This document shows positions 59,588 through 64,000 of a stretch of 64,000 nt of DNA, piece after piece. The translations under genes and the position numbers were made by a program. The number at the start of each line of letters is the position of its first letter. Position 1 is the stretch's first letter. The notes under the pieces were generated by a model, which was not told where the DNA came from, did no database searches, and worked only from the letters and a program-made list of their open reading frames with translations. This stretch comes from Dermanyssus gallinae (lineage: Eukaryota > Arthropoda > Arachnida > Mesostigmata > Dermanyssidae), in the NCBI GenBank assembly GCA_003439945.1, contig QVRM01002077.1, positions 1 to 64,000 of the forward strand. Reading direction: 5' to 3'.

Positions 59588-61864
59588 ATATATATATATA
59601 TAAATATATATATATATAACGTTAGACTCATTTAGGACCTTCTATGCCTCCGGTCACTTCCTATAAAACAATCTTCTTACTAATGTTAACATGCGCTATT
59701 CAGGTATCGTTGATGCTATCGCGGTTTCTGAAAGCAACACATTTTATTTAATACAGCGACTTGTATATGGTTTTTAGAGGATTGTAACTGTGCGTTCCTT
59801 ATCAATGACTTTGTGTGAGTGTAGCTCTAGGTCGATTCCGTGCTGAACGAAAAACGGCGCGAATAAAACTGTCAAATATGACGTGGAACTGAAGAAAAAC
59901 AAGACGCAGTTTTGTCTGGAATAAGCTAATACTGGCAAGTATGCCTATTCTACTTTGGCAGGGAAGTCAAAAACTAAAAAACAAATGGACGGTTTCGAAT
60001 GTTTGCAATAGCCACAATGGCATCTGTAACATACAAAGTTTTCCATGTGTCGATAAATGAGGCAAGCCGTCATAACATTATCTTTCTAACGCTGTTATCG
60101 TTGCGGCAGGTGGGCTTCTTCATTATTTTCATAAAAAAATACACAGCGACGCGGCATCTAGGAATCTCTATTTTTCATTGGTTCTAGGAGTTTAATTTTC
60201 CTAAATGGTGGGAAAGAAGAGTGCGTTTCTCAATATCTAAACTCTGGCCAGGCGTTGTCTTGCATATGGCAAAATTATCTATGAAGGTGATACTGTGTGT
60301 TTCTTTGTTCTTCTCCGTTTAGACATACCATGTATCACTATATCGACTTAGTTGACAAAAAATGCTTAATAACAGACTCTTAGCTTAGATATACTATCTA
60401 CTAGCCTTTTACCGTTACCCCATGCAGTATGATACGGCAAAATAAAATTTAGCCTATATTTATGTTTCAACAGCTCCCGATCTTTAAATAAAACACAACG
60501 AATTAAAACAAATAGCTATAAAAACACTAAATTACCGAACATATTATTGTGTAGTTAGCTGAGCATAGCACGTACATGAGTAAATCAATGATGTTACTCT
60601 TATCTAAAGCTCAACTTGTGTACACAGAAATTCATAGAAAATTATTTGTTTTGCCGAGGATGAATTACCTTGTTGACCCTTGGAGGTCTGAGTGCGCTGG
60701 GACCAAGCAACAATCATTTTGAGGTCGATACGCTCTCCAAAACATCTTCAAATGGCCTCCACTTAAGTTAATCGCCTATATTGCTCGCCTTTTGTCTTTC
60801 TCCTTGCCTGCACTTTCCTCTAGCTGAATTTACTTCTATTCACCTTAGTATTATCACCGTTAGTTGCTTGGGTTGCTCTCCATCTGCCGGTGTTTGCCTC
60901 TTCGCGTCTTTTACAGAGATACGAGTTTTCTGTGTACGCAGTGTGTGTATGTGTGTGTGTGTGAATACGTGCCTCGGTGTGCACACATACATTCGTTCTG
61001 TGTGCCCCTTTTCTACTTCAACGATCGAAAAGACTCCGACCGGTGCCCCCAAGGCTGGGAGCTGAAGGCGTTAGATAAAGTGTCCTAGAGCCTGCTGCTG
61101 CTGAGACTGCAGTCTCTTTTTCCTGGCAAGAAACGACGCTTACTTGCTGGCTGGTCTCTCTCCACGCACACAGTCCCTCCTGGACTCCACCCATGCCGAA
61201 AACTGGGGGTGCGGGTAAAGGGGCCGGATCTGGACCCACTGTTGCCGCCACTGCCTGCTGTATGCGACGAGTGGTCGGTCAGTAAGCGTCTTCAATCGTT
61301 CACATAGAGACACACACACACTCTGAGACTGAGAGACATCATGTTGCCTCCTCATAGTGATGGCCCATGCGAGGCTGCGATTTACGTACAAAGACTGACA
61401 GACAGACAGACAACTACGGCTAGATGAAACGAAACGACGGACGCGAACGAACCAAAAGAGCAGGCGGTAGTTAAAGGGCAAAACGAGAGAAAGTCGGCAT
61501 TGATAGAGGGGAATTGGAACAGAGAGAAAGAGAGAGAGAGAGAGAAAGATAGGCGTGAGTTGGGGTTCGCGGCGGAACCCCGCGGAGTGGCCGGCCAGCA
61601 TCCTCGGATCGCTTGATGTGGAACTGACGTGAGCCTAAATACGAACTGACTACTACCAACAACTACCGGCGCCACTCGGTGTAATTGCTGTTTGATGAAC
61701 GTTCGAGTAATTGCAGTACACGGGTATTGACGACAACGACGGCGTTGGTCCCCCATTGATTCGAGTATCCACGCCGCATTGGCCGAATCGTACCAGTGAT
61801 GAATAATCGTACCAGGGAATAAGTCTATCTTTATACACGTGTACGTGATGAAGGATGCATATGC

Positions 61865-61867
<3 letters not shown>
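59588..61867. other. Unassigned stretch
   Basis: (TA)n at 59588-59618, a GT run at about 60945-60962 and an AG run at about 61521-61550. GC-richer from 60780 to 61800 with open frames on both strands but no known motif. Confidence 0.4.

Positions 61868-61923
<56 letters not shown>
61868..61923. repeat. (TA)n microsatellite
   Basis: About 56 bp of pure TA. Confidence 0.95.
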
Positions 61924-61927
<4 letters not shown>

Positions 61928-62374
61928 ATACGTTTATAGGTGCAAGTGCTATACCGAAGAAGAAGACACTGCAGTGCCCTGCGGTGTCCCGGCGGTGACT
62001 TAGCGGAGGGATGGCTTCCTGCTACCTGACAGCGGCAGCGACCTTACAGCAAGTCTGAGGAGTGTCTCGGGGGTTTGCTTCCCAACTACCTCATTGGAAC
62101 CCACCACCAGGAACCGCTGTAGGATTATCCGCCGCCCCCAGCAGCGCTATAGCACCAGTGCTTTTAAGGTAGCCCACGTAGTATTTCCTCAAAGGTCTTC
62201 GCCAGGCCTACCGGTTTTCGGCCTTTTTTTAGTTTCTTTTAAATATTCTGCTCCCTATTATGCGCATGCGTCACCGCTTTCTCGCAGCGTTCACAGAGGG
62301 TCTGTCCTCCGACGTCTCATTTCTGGCCGTCTGTCCGTACCAGTTTTCACGATCTTCTCTCAACCTATCTTCTG

Positions 62375-62596
62375 TCATCGCTTTAGTCTTCGCTCGAGCT
62401 CGTCGTGCTCGCCGCGCAGAGCTCCATGCTTCATTCTGAGGTCGTCTAATAATTCCTCCACTTCCGCTCGGGCCTCCCGCTGAACCGTCCTCACCGCGTC
62501 TTAGATGACTGTAATGCGGTAGATAGCCCTAGGATGTTTCTGCGCGAGTTCTTCTAACCCAGGGTTGCTCTTAGAGGCCTTGCGCACTGCTGCCAC
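62375..62596 (-). pseudogene. Coiled-coil protein relic, possibly LINE ORF1
   Basis: On the minus strand an uninterrupted frame apart from one TAA reads VAAVRKASKSNPGLEELAQK and HPRAIYRITVI, then, after the stop, AVRTVQREARAEVEELLDDL and KHGALRGEHDELERRLKR. The charged heptad-like pattern (EVEELLDDLRMKHGALR) predicts a coiled coil, as in LINE ORF1 or gag-like proteins. No diagnostic domain is visible, and surrounding sequence is broken by stops. A relic of a host gene exon cannot be excluded. Confidence 0.35.
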
Positions 62597-64000
62597 CTAG
62601 TCACCATATTACAGCATCGCCTCTTAGAGGTTTTGCTTTATTTGGGCCTTTATGTACATTCATAGTCCCTCTGAAGCATCCCTCTTCCTTGAGCCCACCG
62701 CAGGCCGCTTCTATTTTGTGGCTCTGTAAGCCAATCTACACTTTCCTTTTTTGTTTCAACAGGGGTTTCTTTTCGGTGGTCGGTCTGTCGCGTTGCCTTG
62801 TAATTTCAGGCCCGTTCTAAGATTCCACGATATATTCCTCAGGCCTACAAGAACACGTCCGCTCCTAACTGCCTTATCTGAGCTGTGCCACATAGACAGT
62901 GTTGTCTGCGATACGTACTGCACAATTCTGGATAAATACTGAGTTATCTATCTATACGTTAGATTATGCATTGTACAACCATACCTTCCGTGATTATACA
63001 CTGTGCTTACTTCTCTACGTTCGCTGAGCAGTCGTTTAAATTTAAATTCTTTCAAAGCATATCCACCGTTGCATTAGTGGTCTTATTAAGCCACACCCGC
63101 ACAACAGAGCGCTGTTGCACTTCAAGCTTTTGCTACCGCTCTAAGTACCCCCTAATATAAAAGGGTGAGCTGTGTGTTTATGAATGTGCATTATAGTATG
63201 TGTTTAAGTATACATGTCAAGCAAATAATAAATCAATCTACAGCTAACATATTTTTGCTTACTTCCCAACGCACGATAACGTTTTAACGTACGTCCGGAG
63301 ACCGCGAACATCACTTCATCAGGAATGTTTCCTATTACAGACCCTCCTTCTCGATACGTGTTGCGTTCGAGCTTTCACGGAAGTACAACGGTTACAAATT
63401 TGAAGAGTGCTCGCTCGCAATGTTATTTATCTCGTGCATTAAGAAGCCTTGCCAAAAAGTTTTCTGCGGTAATCTCAGCTAACAGACATTTATACCTTCA
63501 TGGAAGGGTCATTAAGCGGTTTATAAGATGAGGCGGGCAGATAACCCCGTACAGTAAGTGGCATACATAACATAACAAAATGTCACCTTTATTACATAAA
63601 GGAATGTGTGATACAATGATCGAATCTCTCAGCATTGTGAGAGTGGTCCGGGGCATTTGTTTCATTTAACTAAGTCGCTACCCGCGCGCCCAATTCGCGA
63701 TAGGCCAAGAGAACTGTCCGGTTAATTCGTCGGACGTACTCACTGCACTGGAGTAATGCCCCTCTCACTTTGGAGGTTATTTAAGCAAATATAAAGTAAG
63801 AAGAAATATTAAATGTTTGAAGTTTAGAAAGTTGTCGTATAATGGCTTAGTTTCGATACTCAAACAATAGGTTTAAATCTAGTAGAGCGTCGTTGGCAAT
63901 CTCTTAGGGGCACCTCCGCCTGAGACGCCTAAGAAATGACCCAGACAATATTTCATGTATTTGCTAGCGCATGCTGCAGATTTTCCCTGAAAAACGCAGA
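62597..64000. other. Unassigned stretch to the window end
   Basis: No gene recognised. A weak inverted pair GTGAGAGTGGTCCGGGGCAT and ATGCCCCTCTCAC lies at about 63638-63761. Confidence 0.4.

Overview
The window looks like repeat-rich, mostly intergenic DNA from an arthropod-type animal nuclear genome. Reasons: AT-rich sequence full of (TA)n and (AAT)n microsatellites, several APE-type LINE families, mariner transposases, a tRNA-headed SINE and foldback DNA elements, with no bacterial operon structure, no CRISPR and no rRNA. A mite or another arachnid is a reasonable guess from the mariner/R1-like/2A-LINE mixture, but nothing here fixes the species.

Layout. 1-1616: 3' half of a LINE on the + strand (RT, then a Cys cluster). 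1617-11457: mainly non-coding, with microsatellites and a SINE copy at 9989-10245. 11459-12133, 13985-14301, 17678-18100, 29155-30317 and 31490-31650: members of one foldback/TIR family with TACAGGGTG-like ends; the 29155-30317 copy is a hairpin with two ~490-bp, almost identical inverted arms. 19674-20050: possible first coding exon of a secreted protein. 22577-23897: nearly intact mariner with one frameshift. 24800-25267: 3' fragment of the first LINE family ending in a long (AAT)n tail. 28500-29120: 3' end of a CR1/Jockey-like LINE with a TTGAA-repeat tail. 32884-35061: cluster of palindromes whose centres are (TA)n. 35215-35930 and 40306-40745: two fossil mariners. 37290-39524: R1-clade-like LINE with a 14-bp target-site duplication, itself hit by a second 5'-truncated copy of the same family with its own 12-bp duplication. 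45912-47728: relics of two LINEs. 48765-52874: nearly complete two-ORF LINE whose ORF1 carries a 2A-like motif, a PHD-type zinc finger and an RNA-binding-like C-terminus. 56159-56770: the best candidate host gene, a 203-aa predicted secreted protein of unknown family. 56993-57301: tRNA-derived SINE with a perfect 12-bp duplication. The remainder is unassigned sequence with small relics.

How the parts work together. The LINEs encode endonuclease and reverse transcriptase for target-primed insertion; the SINE and the 5'-truncated LINE tails are probably mobilised in trans by such enzymes. The foldback elements encode no transposase here and would need one from elsewhere. The most interesting items are the 2A-bearing LINE, whose ORF2 shows no AUG before its endonuclease and lies in frame behind the ORF1 UGA, the long-armed foldback family, and the palindromic (TA)n loci. 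All family assignments come from motif reading by eye; no search was run.
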